A stretch of DNA of 64,000 bases from Cyclina sinensis. Lineage: Eukaryota; Mollusca; Bivalvia; Venerida; Veneridae. Each line of letters starts with the position of its first letter. The first letter of the stretch is position 1. Under the pieces are notes generated by a model. That model saw only the letters and a list, made by a program, of their open reading frames with translations, was not told where the DNA came from and did no database searches. The position numbers and the translations under genes are program-made. Shown here piece by piece: positions 48,120-57,811 of the stretch. Location: positions 1-64,000 of the forward strand of contig JAAONU010000071.1 in NCBI GenBank assembly GCA_012932295.1, given 5' to 3'.

Positions 48120-51100
48120 TTAAGCATTTTGAGATTTAACAAAAAATCTGGATTTAAATTTCCTTCTCTTACCCTGCTGTGTAAAATTTTTTAAGTATTC
48201 ACGAATAATCCTTTCATTGACATATTCAGCCCATATCCATTGTTTGAAATTATCAGGCCAAAGAATCTTGTACCATTGTTTGATACCCTTCTTTGACGCT
48301 CCTATAATGCGAATATCATCTGTCAAAGCAGATCTGTATTCCTCATTTGATTGAGTAGTTTCATTTGTTTTATTTCTATTTGCTTTCCTTTCGTTTAAGT
48401 CATGTTTCTTTGATGAACTTGGTTGCTCAGCAGTTGGCTGCGGCATTGTCTGATTACCTGCAGGCTGCTGTGGCAAAGGCTGATCAGGCAAAGGAACTAG
48501 CCTATCATTTTGTAGCTCAGTTCCAGTCTGATCAGTCTGACTGTCTTCTAGACTGCGTTCATGATAAAATTTTAATTTGCATGCATTTTTGAAGGCTTGT
48601 AATATCTTATCATTTTGTAAGTTCTTGAGTTTATAAGTGTAGTTTGGACCTAACTCAGTTATTTCAAATGGCCCTACCCATTTTTCAGTCAGTTTTGGTG
48701 ATAAGCCTTTTTCTGTGTGCTCTTGTTTCATCATTACTTTGTCTCCTACCTTGAATGTTGGAGTCTTGGCATGAGCATCATAACGAGCTTTTGACTTCTG
48801 ACTTTGTTCTTGCATATTAGCTTTAGCAATTTCATGGGAGACTTTTAGTTTCTCTATCAATTGTTCAAAATGCTGTCTAACATCCAACGGCAATGTTGGT
48901 TTAGGACATAAAGTGGTATCAATTGGCAATCTCATTTTTCTGCCAAAGAGTAATTCGTGGGGGCTATATCCAGTACTTTCACATGGAACAGCTCGGAAGG
49001 CCATCATGATACTGGGGATAAGTGATGGCCAGTTTGTTTGATCTTTATTTATGTAAGATCTCATTGATTGAATCATTGTACTGTTTCTTCGCTCACATGC
49101 AGAGTTTGTCTGGGGGTGGTAACTGCTTGTGTGAATACGTTTTACCTCAAACAACTCACACAAAGCTTTTACCAACTTCGACATGAAGTTTTGACCCCTG
49201 TCAGACACTAACGTGTGAGGAGCACCATATCTTGTAAAAAATTCATCATATAGTACACTTGCAACATCTTTAGCTTCAGTTTTAACCAAAGGGAATGCCT
49301 CAGTCCATTTAGTGAAAGAATCTACAATTAGAACAACATATTGATAGGGTTGTTCTTTTGCCTTAGGCAAAGGGCCTAAAATATCAATGTGTACTCTGGA
49401 GAAAGGCTCACCAACAGGCAGAGGACTTAATGGTGGAGGTGGTTTGTTTCTCAAGACTTTAGTCCGTTGACATATGTCGCAAGTCTTAATATATGTTTCA
49501 ATTTGTGCAAACATTTTTGGCCAGAAATATTTGTCACGGATGGCGTGGTGTGTTTTCTTTAATCCAAAATGACCACCTCCCGCCATACAGTCATGAAATG
49601 CCCGCAGGATAGACTTCCTCCTTATTTTGGGAACACATAATTGAATATGAACTTTATCAAAGTCAATTTCCTGATTTTGATTTTTTGATCTAGCTGCATA
49701 CAAGTGATAGAGAATGCCATTACTCATAACATATTGGTTGCTTGCTTCAGTAGCTATTACATTTGCTCTTTCTTTATCTTCAGGCAAAATTCTGTTTTCA
49801 AGATAGTTAATGATGTCTTTAAAATCAGAACATTCTCTTTGTTCCTTAGCAATATCAGTTAAGTTTGGTTCAGGGTCAGTGGCATAGATAGTCGGCGGTT
49901 CTTCATATTCAAATTTTATTTCGGTCCTTATTTTGTTTTCTGAATCTACTTTCTCTTCATCAGCCATATTGTCATCAGTTTGCGTTTTATCTGTTTCATT
50001 TAAAGGTTGAGTTAATAGGCAATAGCTAACCTCATTAGTTTGATCACTAATTGTTTCAACTGATTGTTTGACGTTTTCATTTAACTGATCATAATCTATT
50101 CTAGATATTGCATCTGCATTTGCATTTTTATGACCTGGTTTGTGGATGATTTCATAGTCAAATGCTTGTAATTCAACAATCCATCTAGTAAATTTTCCTG
50201 TAGGATCTTTTTTGCTCATTAGCCATTTTAATGCACGATTGTCTGTGTAGAGTTTGAAATGTGCATGGGAGAGGTAATGTTTATATGCTTTAATTCCATC
50301 TCTAATGGCCAAACATTCCTTAGAATAGATATCCCATTTCTTTTCTTCTGCATTAAGTGCACGACCTCCATAACAAACAACATATTCCTTGTTACTTTCA
50401 TCCCTTTGACCCAATATGTAAGAAATTGCTGAACCACTAGCATCAGTTGACAAAATGAATTCCTTGTTCATGTCAGGGAATCTGATGATTGGAGGTGATA
50501 AAAGTGCATTTTTAAGTATTTCAAAAGAATTTTGACACTCTTCAGTCCAATCAGTTGGTGAGAATTTTTCCCCAACTTCTTTTGAAAGCAAAGCATTTAA
50601 AGGAACACAGATTTTGCCAAAATCTTTAACAAAACGCCTATAGTAGTTGCACAGGCCAATAAAACCTCTTAATTTCTTTTTTGTTGCTGGAACTGGATAA
50701 TTTCTGATTTTTTCTTTATTTGAAGGATCCACCTGGACTCCTTTTGCAGACAAAACATGGCCTAAAAAGTGGACTTGACTAACACCAAAAGTACATTTTG
50801 AGGGTTTTAGAGTCAGATTTGCTTCCCTAAGTTTTTGAAATACTTCATTTAAATGGTGCAAATGAGTGTCAAAGTCTGGTGAAAATACAAGGATATCATC
50901 AATATAGACTAATACATATTTCCAGTTTTGACCCTTAAGAACATGTGACATAAGGAGTTGGAAACTCATCGGAGCATTTCTTAGCCCAAATGGCATTCTG
51001 AGAAATTCAAAAACACCTTCATGTGTTACAAACGCAGACTTTTCACGAGTTTCTGGGTCAAGTTCCATCTGGAAATATGCAGAGTTAAGATCAAGAGTGG

Positions 51101-52796
51101 AAAATATAGTAGGCTTACTTTCACCCAGTAAGTCAAACACATCTTCCAGTCTTGGAAGCGGCTGAGAGATTGGTTTTGTAATACTGTTTAGTTTCCTATA
51201 ATCTACAGCGAATCTCCATGTATTATCTTTCTTTTTAACAAGAACGACAGGAGAGTTCCAAACACTAGTAGATCTTTGGGCTATGCTATCTTTTACAAAT
51301 TGGTTAGTTTGTTTTTCAATCTCAGCTCGCTTCTCTGGATTTTGTCTGTATGGCGCTGACCGTACAGGCGGCGCATCTGGGAAAGTGTCTATGGTATGCT
51401 TACATAAGCCTGTTTTACCAATGTTTTCTAATGAGGTTGAAAATACATCTTTATTTTTCATTAAAAGACCTTTCAACTTAACATTTTGTTCATCTGTCAA
51501 ATTTTCATTACTTATTTCAAAATTTAAATCATCAGTAAAGGATGGCATCTTTTTGTTAAATTCTGTTTCTACATCCAAGTTTAATACATTGTTGGTGCTA
51601 GAGTCATCTGAACAATCCTCACTAAAACAAAATACATTGTTGTTCTCAACAACATGGACATTTGCTAGGATTCCAGACTTAGACAAGTAAATGTCCTCAT
51701 TAGTGGGATTTGCCAGTTTCATGACTGTTTTATTGTTTTTGGTTGTTACAAGACATCTAGCACCCACAACATTTGTCCCTTGTAGATTTTCTGATGGATC
51801 AAGCAGGATTGTTTCATTTTTATGGCCTTTGGAAATCCTAACATTCACTACTGTTTCTGAATTGGCTTTCAGTACTTGAGGTTTGACACACCTAGCGTAA
51901 CCCTGTTTATTTCTTTGAATCATTACTACTGAAACATCTAAGTCTGAAAATTTTATAAGGTTATGCTGAAAGTCAACAACACATTTATTTTTCATCAGGA
52001 AATCCAATCCTATGATTATTGAGTGATGGAGTTCTTTAATGATTATGAATTCTTGCTCAAATATTGCACCTGAGATTTTCATAGGTAATATGATTTTACC
52101 CTCTACTGCATGAAGTTCTCCTCCTACACCTCTAACCATTGACACTGTTGATGGTTTTATTTTGTTTTCAAAGTTTATGATTGTTTTCTCTAGCAAGGAC
52201 CTTTGAATACAACTCACACTAGCACCTGTATCTAACAAAGCTTGAATTTTCTTGTCTGCCAAATGTAAATGTACAGTATTTTTGACAACGGATGCGGTCA
52301 GACAAATTAAATTTTCAGAGGAAGTTTCATTATAACATTCTGTACCATGTTCTTGAGTTTGAATTACAGTTTGAGTTGTACTGGAGTTACTGTGAGTGTG
52401 AGTAGTTTTTGAATTTGAGATATTAGTATCACCATTTTGTTTAGCCGATTTATCAGTACTTTTGATTACTGAATTAGCACAGTTTGAAGTTTGGTCACCT
52501 GTCACATGAATGTTAACACTTTCAGAATTTGAAATAACTTCAGTCTGAGTAACAGCACATTTTGATGAACTAGCATTGTTTTGATTAGCCAAAATCTGAG
52601 TACTGCCATTTGAAACAACTTGAGTTTTAGACCTATCTTGTGAATTTTCCTGTTTACTAGTAGGTTGAATTTTAGAACTCTTATGTTCATCATTTTTACA
52701 AAGATTTTGTCTACTGTTTTCAAATTTTGACCTTATTTTTATAGATTTCTTGTGAGTGGGCATGTTTTTGTTGACATCCATAGATTTGCTTGCCAT
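48120..52796 (-). CDS. pol: Pol polyprotein of the Gypsy-type element (protease, RT, RNase H, integrase)
   Basis: 1558 codons from the first ATG; the frame is open back to the gag stop at 52836. A Ser/Asn/Thr-rich leader occupies about 1-165. Aspartic protease: LLDTGAS at 187-193. Reverse transcriptase about 480-690, with FSTLDLNSAYFQ and catalytic YIDD at 631-634. RNase H about 778-897 (TDAS 784, E827, TDN 851, D895). Integrase: zinc-binding H/H/C/C at about 1068-1109, then catalytic D1138, D1199 and E1235 with exactly 35 residues between the last two. A GPF motif follows at 1375-1377, and a chromodomain-like tail at about 1494-1536. All catalytic residues are present and the ORF is uninterrupted. 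It is in the same frame as gag, so expression most likely needs UAG readthrough. Confidence 0.96.
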   Translation of the reverse strand: MASKSMDVNKNMPTHKKSIKIRSKFENSRQNLCKNDEHKSSKIQPTSKQENSQDRSKTQVVSNGSTQILANQNNASSSKCAVTQTEVISNSESVNIHVTGDQTSNCANSVIKSTDKSAKQNGDTNISNSKTTHTHSNSSTTQTVIQTQEHGTECYNETSSENLICLTASVVKNTVHLHLADKKIQALLDTGASVSCIQRSLLEKTIINFENKIKPSTVSMVRGVGGELHAVEGKIILPMKISGAIFEQEFIIIKELHHSIIIGLDFLMKNKCVVDFQHNLIKFSDLDVSVVMIQRNKQGYARCVKPQVLKANSETVVNVRISKGHKNETILLDPSENLQGTNVVGARCLVTTKNNKTVMKLANPTNEDIYLSKSGILANVHVVENNNVFCFSEDCSDDSSTNNVLNLDVETEFNKKMPSFTDDLNFEISNENLTDEQNVKLKGLLMKNKDVFSTSLENIGKTGLCKHTIDTFPDAPPVRSAPYRQNPEKRAEIEKQTNQFVKDSIAQRSTSVWNSPVVLVKKKDNTWRFAVDYRKLNSITKPISQPLPRLEDVFDLLGESKPTIFSTLDLNSAYFQMELDPETREKSAFVTHEGVFEFLRMPFGLRNAPMSFQLLMSHVLKGQNWKYVLVYIDDILVFSPDFDTHLHHLNEVFQKLREANLTLKPSKCTFGVSQVHFLGHVLSAKGVQVDPSNKEKIRNYPVPATKKKLRGFIGLCNYYRRFVKDFGKICVPLNALLSKEVGEKFSPTDWTEECQNSFEILKNALLSPPIIRFPDMNKEFILSTDASGSAISYILGQRDESNKEYVVCYGGRALNAEEKKWDIYSKECLAIRDGIKAYKHYLSHAHFKLYTDNRALKWLMSKKDPTGKFTRWIVELQAFDYEIIHKPGHKNANADAISRIDYDQLNENVKQSVETISDQTNEVSYCLLTQPLNETDKTQTDDNMADEEKVDSENKIRTEIKFEYEEPPTIYATDPEPNLTDIAKEQRECSDFKDIINYLENRILPEDKERANVIATEASNQYVMSNGILYHLYAARSKNQNQEIDFDKVHIQLCVPKIRRKSILRAFHDCMAGGGHFGLKKTHHAIRDKYFWPKMFAQIETYIKTCDICQRTKVLRNKPPPPLSPLPVGEPFSRVHIDILGPLPKAKEQPYQYVVLIVDSFTKWTEAFPLVKTEAKDVASVLYDEFFTRYGAPHTLVSDRGQNFMSKLVKALCELFEVKRIHTSSYHPQTNSACERRNSTMIQSMRSYINKDQTNWPSLIPSIMMAFRAVPCESTGYSPHELLFGRKMRLPIDTTLCPKPTLPLDVRQHFEQLIEKLKVSHEIAKANMQEQSQKSKARYDAHAKTPTFKVGDKVMMKQEHTEKGLSPKLTEKWVGPFEITELGPNYTYKLKNLQNDKILQAFKNACKLKFYHERSLEDSQTDQTGTELQNDRLVPLPDQPLPQQPAGNQTMPQPTAEQPSSSKKHDLNERKANRNKTNETTQSNEEYRSALTDDIRIIGASKKGIKQWYKILWPDNFKQWIWAEYVNERIIREYLKNFTQQGKRRKFKSRFFVKSQNA

Positions 52797-52798
52797 GT

Positions 52799-52838
52799 GC
52801 CTGTCTGTAAGGTTATAACAAACAGGCGCGTACCCCTA
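52799..52838 (-). promoter_or_regulatory. Putative stop-codon readthrough signal: UAG, 8-nt spacer, 10-bp hairpin
   Basis: In element sense: CAA UAG, then GGGUACGC (8 nt), then stem GCCUGUUUGU, 9-nt loop, stem ACAGACAGGC. All ten positions pair, with one G-U. Codons stay open through this segment into pol. Spacing and order match the gammaretroviral gag-pol readthrough element, where a structure begins 8 nt after the UAG. Function is inference. Confidence 0.65.
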
Positions 52839-53870
52839 TTGCATACCATATTGTTGCTGCTGGAGTTGAAAACAGCAAGGATAAAAATGACCCTTTTTAA
52901 AACAGAAATTACAAATAGCATCTTTTGCTTTGCAATTATTAAGCGAATGCTTCCTACCTTCCCCGCATCGCTGACATCCTTGGTCTGTAGGGCGGAGGGG
53001 TGAAGCGTTAAATCTTTGTGGCTGCAACACTGGTTGTGGTGGCTGCTGGGCCCTGGGCTGGTACATCTGCTTGTAGGTGGGCGGTCTTTGCTGTCTAGGA
53101 GACCAGGAAGGTTGCTGGGATTGGTATGGCCGAGTTTCAAGATTAGCAATTTTCTCAGCCAGACCTTGTATTTGAGTAGTTAAAATGTCCGCAAATGCTG
53201 CTGTTACATTAGACGTTGTGGTCATTGACAATGTTTGTTCAGCTAGTTGAGCTGCTTTTCGTATATCCTCCAGTTTAGTTAAGCCTTGAGGCATTACAAT
53301 TTGTCTAAGTTCTGGCCTAAGTCCCCGGATTGTAATTGATGCTAACATCTCTTCAGGATAGCTTTGATTATTTATTGCTTTCAAAATCCTGGTGAAATAA
53401 GATGAGGAACTTTCCCCATTGATTTGGGAGACATCCCAGATCTCGGTGGTTCCATCTGAACCATTGAATCTGGCTTTTAACTCCCCGCATAACCTGTCAT
53501 AATTGTTCTTTATATCACCACTTAAGGAGCTGTAAAATGCCACAGCATGTTCTGTCAGGAAGAAAGGTATCATCTTAGCCCTTTTCTCATCATCATAATT
53601 AATAAGTTCACAGTAATTGTCATACTGATTAAGCCAGTCTTCTGCTCTGTTGCCAGGGGTCCCACAAAACTTTGGCATGTCAATTCTTCCTGCCATGTCT
53701 ATTTCCAAATCTGAATTATCAGAATAAACACTTAACTCACTGTTCTTGAATAAATCTTCAAGATTTTGCTCTTGATGACTGTTTTCGTTAGAGTTGATTA
53801 AATTTTCAAGTGGCAGTGGTGGTCCTCCAGATCGTAAGCTGTACTGTGGTGGATCTTGGGTGTCGCTCAT
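52836..53870 (-). CDS. gag: Gag protein of the Gypsy-type element
   Basis: 344 codons from the ATG at 53870. The reading frame extends upstream to 53927, but that ATG lies inside the LTR, so 53870 is preferred; it lies 30 bases beyond the primer-binding site start. The middle part (about 60-210) resembles a retrotransposon capsid domain (EDWLNQYDNY, ELKARF, SYFTRIL, IRGL). Two zinc knuckles end the protein at about 305-340: CQRC-x5-H-x4-C and CNFC-x4-H-x4-C. A Gln/Pro-rich linker precedes them. Gag assembles the virus-like particle and binds element RNA. It ends at a UAG (52838-52836) in the same frame as pol. Confidence 0.92.
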   Translation of the reverse strand: MSDTQDPPQYSLRSGGPPLPLENLINSNENSHQEQNLEDLFKNSELSVYSDNSDLEIDMAGRIDMPKFCGTPGNRAEDWLNQYDNYCELINYDDEKRAKMIPFFLTEHAVAFYSSLSGDIKNNYDRLCGELKARFNGSDGTTEIWDVSQINGESSSSYFTRILKAINNQSYPEEMLASITIRGLRPELRQIVMPQGLTKLEDIRKAAQLAEQTLSMTTTSNVTAAFADILTTQIQGLAEKIANLETRPYQSQQPSWSPRQQRPPTYKQMYQPRAQQPPQPVLQPQRFNASPLRPTDQGCQRCGEGRKHSLNNCKAKDAICNFCFKKGHFYPCCFQLQQQQYGMQ

Positions 53871-53882
53871 GGATTCGATCGT

Positions 53883-53900
53883 TACCCGGATTCTCCACCA
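53883..53900 (-). other. Primer-binding site
   Basis: In element sense, three bases (GAT) after the 5' LTR end GTCACA comes TGGTGGAGAATCCGGGTAAC. A PBS complementary to a tRNA 3' end must begin TGG, as here. I could not match the remainder to a particular tRNA from memory. Confidence 0.65.
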
Positions 53901-53903
53901 ATC

Positions 53904-55494
53904 TGTGACGTCGTAGTGGGGGGACACTCTTTACCTCTGTCTGAATAAATTAAGCACAAGACTATAATAAAGAGATATCCAAACTTTATTTTTACTTCAG
54001 TCACTGGTTTATATCATACAAATGATAATGCACAATGTGTATTAATACAGGGTAATACATTTTGAATGCATAATCAATATTAAGAATGGATAATAAAATT
54101 ACTAATTACTATATTCACAAAACAACACCTAACTGTAATATTAACACTATCAAAAATACTTATAGTTTCAAAGTACAACAATTTCCTGAACTTGCAAGAA
54201 TAGCAGCATATTGTAACCAATAATTCCTTAAGTTAAAACAATCAAGCTTTAATAAAAACACATTAATTTGGGGATAACTGTTCGTTAAAACTCGCTTGCA
54301 TATGAAAAGTACCTAGGGATAACAATCAATCATCCATGAGCATTATTTACTTGGGAAAAACCTATTTTGAGATACAGACTTGACAAGAGGAAATTTACAT
54401 TAAATCATAGCTTATTTAGAAAAAACACTTATATTCACTAAGAATGCACTATTCACTTTCAGTATTTCTAAAATTATGAATATGCAATTTAGATTATAAT
54501 TATGCATATACAAAAATTACATAGAATATAAAATAAGTACAAAAAATGCAATAATAATATATACCATAGTCAAGCAAACAATGTTTATGTATTTACTGAA
54601 AATACTTATGAATTACAACTAATCACTTATGAATCAAAATTTAGTTAGAAAGAAAACAAGGAAATTTAGTTAGAAAGAAAATAAGGTAAAGTCAACATAC
54701 CTGAATAAATTAAGCACAAGACTATAATAAAGAGATATCCAAACTTTATTTTTACTTCAGTCACTGGTTTATGCCAGGCCTGAAGCTGTCTTGGCATATA
54801 TACAGGTTATTCCAGCAATTCGGAACATGCCACACCTATGCCACGCCCTAAGAGATTCTAAACAATATTATTGGTTTGAAACATACATTCTAACTTGTCT
54901 TTCATAATTAAGGTTGACTTTGTACTGTATTTTATTCATCCATATGGATATTTTAACACCTACATGATACATTCTTTGATCTAGGATTTACTGAGAACCA
55001 TTAGTTAGGGGTCAGGCCTTTAACAACATAGCAGATTTCTGTAACTAATTAATCAAGGAAAAGTAATGTAGAGTAGGCCATAACTTATTGCAAATTCATT
55101 TTATACAGTATCAAAACAGGTGGTGTGAACTTGTTCTTCAAAAGATATAAAACTATATATGTCTGACCATGGTTAATCTTGTTAATGAACACATCTAGGG
55201 CGAGTCTTCATCAAAAGAGTTATAACAGGATGAAAGGTGGCTTGGTAAAATGCAGAGTAAGACAATGTCAGGATTGTTGGAACAAACAACAAAATATGTA
55301 CAAACAAATATCAAAAATAGGAATCTTCATCAATTACCAACAATCTAATAATAAACACAAATTTCCAAAGTTTGAAAACAATGGTGGCTTTCACATTAAA
55401 GTCATTTTGTAAGAATAAGATTCAAGTGTGATATCATATAAAGTTTGTTATTAATGTATTATAAAAGTTTGGGGGGACAAACCACTCTGTTACA
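53904..55494 (-). repeat. 5' LTR of the Gypsy-type element (right on plus strand)
   Basis: 1591 bp, same length and sequence as 45763-47353, with TG...CA termini. It should hold the element promoter. It contains the second set of 72-bp internal direct repeats (53941-54012 and 54701-54772). Confidence 0.95.
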
Positions 55495-55499
55495 CTTAG

Positions 55500-56140
55500 A
55501 TGAAACATGGCTGGCGTATTCCTTGCATGAAGCTCTACCAAAGTTGTTCAAAGGATAAAATTCCAAGCAGCAGTCTCTTCTTGTCAAAAAGTAGGCCCTG
55601 AGGCTGAAGATTTGTTATGTAGCATTGTTAAGTGGACCTCTTAAATTTTTTTTCAAATTATGCCCCTCTGGACTATTGGCCCTGCTCCAAGGGTGACTTG
55701 ATTTTACATTGGCTTATATAGAGAAAAATCTTAAAAAATCTTCTTGTCCGAACCACAGGGCCAAGGGCTTAGATATTTTTTGTGGAGCATCAGCTAGAGG
55801 TCCTCTACCAAGTTTGTTCAAATTATGCCACTTTGGTCAAAATTGGCTCTACCCCAGGGGTCACTTGATTTAAAAAGACCTAATAGGGAAAACCTTGATA
55901 AATCTTCTTGTCTGAAACCACAGTACTGTGAAATGGCCCTGCCCCAGCGGTCATTTGATTTTATGTTGGCTTTTATAGGGAGGACTTTAAAAATATCTTC
56001 TTGTCTGAAACTACAAGGCCTAGAGTTTAGATATTTTGCATTGAGCAGAAGCATGAGGTCTGCTACCAAATTAGTTCAAAATATGCCCCTGGGGTCAAAA
56101 TTGGCTCAATTCTCTCAAAGTATTTAAGTCAGTCTTGTAA
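55500..56140. repeat. Diverged dispersed repeat, about three partial units
   Basis: Phrases such as 'tcttcttgtc.gaa', 'gtcacttgatttta' and 'gttcaaattatgccc' recur at about 55640-55800, 55800-55920 and 55920-56100. This resembles bivalve dispersed repeats. The short ORFs on both strands here are incidental. Confidence 0.55.
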
Positions 56141-56389
56141 AAGTTTACAATAATTTTTATAAGCAGGTGAAGTTATGCTTCTAAGGTTCTGTTTTTGCGG
56201 AAGTCCAGTAACAGTGGACTTTACTGCCTTCACTTACAAAGATTTTTTTTTTAGTTTTCACAGTACTGTAGCTTTAATTGGTATGTGGCAGTATTTGCTT
56301 AGGGATTGTTTTTAAATTAAATTTCTAGTTTTCAAGTTTTGTTTAAAAAATATTAACATATTTTGCTTTTTTCTTTCCAGGTTGCCACT

Positions 56390-57811
56390 ATGACTTTGGT
56401 ATGTTTGTATGAGATTTTAGGATGTATGAGGTACCAGCTGCATAACAAATGTGCCAGTCAGTATGGTTCTAAATGTACTGTGATGACATGTTGTCTGCTG
56501 GGTTTCAACAAAGCTTTTCATTGTACAGCTTCGTGTGTAAAGAGATCAGAGCATCACATACAACAATTTTTACACAGAAATGCCAGCATTCTCAGAACTG
56601 GACATAACTGGAAGTTGCGTAACCATCACCAACATGTATTTGTATCGTCACCAAATCTTCAATTATTGACATATTACTGTAAAACATCTGACAGTGAATT
56701 TAGACAGATTGAAGGGGATACATTGTTCGAGCAAAGTAAAATTGAAGGCAAAGACATTGTGATAGAAGAAAATGGAGATGCTGCAACTGAAAACAGTTTT
56801 ACCAGTAACCATGGCGATGGAGATAACGTTCACCAAGCATATGATGCAGAATGGGAGGAAGAATTAAGAGAAATAAAAGAAATGTTGAGGTGCCAAGATG
56901 AAAACTTACTGGAATTAGTGAATTTGTATCCAAGATTGAAAGATATAGAATTAGTAAAACAGGTGAAGGGTAATGCAAAGGTTTTATTAGACAGAGGTTT
57001 TAGAAAGGACTGGATAGTTTCAAGACTGTTATCGTCACAGGGATTGTTTCTTCAGATTAGCCCGTCAGAATTGAGTGCATTTTTTCAAGAACTTGAAAGA
57101 GAAGGGAAAAAAGTTGAGAAATACGGACTTAAAACCTATAGAGGTTGGTATGCTGATTTACGGCGCCACATTTCAATTCGTCTGAAAGGTCAGACAGATG
57201 AAGGAAACCTAAAGTACCTAGCAAAGTTGTTGAATGTGAAATATGAAGTAATACTGAGACTGAATGGAGCTCGTACTTTGGATGTGATAGATAATAAAAT
57301 CAGTGCCTGTTTATTAAAGGAAAAAGTAGATTATCTTCTCAGTGAGGGCATATTGCCTGAGGAAATTGGTTATAACATGGACCTTTTGTTGATGCATATG
57401 AAATTCTTAGGTACACACATATCTGAAATGAAAGCGACTGTGGGTGAAGTCTCCATTCCAACTTTGAAGTCTTTCTATTTGAAAGCAGAAGGATTACGAA
57501 ATTTGCCACCCCATAGCAAGATTTATCCGATCTTGGGTTGCTCCCATAATGATTTCAGCGGTCTGCAGAAGAAATTTCTTAATCACATGAACCAGACTAA
57601 TGCTGTTAATGTGGCCCTTTATTTGCTTGATAAAGGAATAGACAGACATGAAATTATTAGAAATCCATATCTGCTGGGTTATAATATGGATAAAGTTAGG
57701 GACTGTTTCAAGCAAAGGATAAAATCCTACGATGCAAGTACACCAGAAAGACAGAGAAATCTTCTGAATTTGGTTGTGTATGACCTAGAATATGGAGAAT
57801 GTGCTGTGTGA
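56390..57811 (+). CDS. mTERF-family protein (mitochondrial transcription termination factor-like)
   Basis: 473 codons, a single coding exon. A splice acceptor (ttctttccag) ends at 56380 and the ATG at 56390 is the first in the exon, so an untranslated upstream exon is expected. Residues about 160-460 are strongly helical and carry repeated mTERF-type patterns: VLLDRGFRKDWIVSRLL, VDYLLSEGILPEEIGYN and YLLDKGIDRHEIIRNPYLL, each a helix pair with a 'LL..G' core. mTERF proteins form a superhelix binding mitochondrial nucleic acid and act in transcription or ribosome assembly. The N-terminal 100 residues have few acidic residues and several Arg/Lys/His, compatible with import. The subfamily (MTERF1-4) cannot be assigned. 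The last 20 or so codons lie inside a 65-bp tandem repeat. Confidence 0.75.
   Translation: MTLVCLYEILGCMRYQLHNKCASQYGSKCTVMTCCLLGFNKAFHCTASCVKRSEHHIQQFLHRNASILRTGHNWKLRNHHQHVFVSSPNLQLLTYYCKTSDSEFRQIEGDTLFEQSKIEGKDIVIEENGDAATENSFTSNHGDGDNVHQAYDAEWEEELREIKEMLRCQDENLLELVNLYPRLKDIELVKQVKGNAKVLLDRGFRKDWIVSRLLSSQGLFLQISPSELSAFFQELEREGKKVEKYGLKTYRGWYADLRRHISIRLKGQTDEGNLKYLAKLLNVKYEVILRLNGARTLDVIDNKISACLLKEKVDYLLSEGILPEEIGYNMDLLLMHMKFLGTHISEMKATVGEVSIPTLKSFYLKAEGLRNLPPHSKIYPILGCSHNDFSGLQKKFLNHMNQTNAVNVALYLLDKGIDRHEIIRNPYLLGYNMDKVRDCFKQRIKSYDASTPERQRNLLNLVVYDLEYGECAV

Larger units (their letters stand above)
45763..55494 (-). mobile_element. Complete Ty3/Gypsy-type LTR retrotransposon, 9732 bp
   Basis: Two 1591-bp LTRs flank a 6550-bp internal region with gag and pol on the minus strand. 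It is bounded by a 4-bp target-site duplication CTTA (45759-45762, 55495-55498). Order protease, RT, RNase H, integrase is that of Ty3/Gypsy elements. Both ORFs are intact and the LTRs look identical, so the copy appears recent and possibly active. There is no env-like ORF. It lies about 0.9 kb upstream of the first coding exon of the plus-strand mTERF gene, in antisense orientation. Confidence 0.95.

Noticed and set aside
51283..51879. Plus-strand ORFs of 135 and 62 codons within pol
   Set aside because: Shadows of the intact minus-strand pol frame.
53871..53927. Upstream in-frame ATG extending gag by 19 codons
   Set aside because: It would start inside the LTR and translate through the primer-binding site; the ATG at 53870 is the more natural start.
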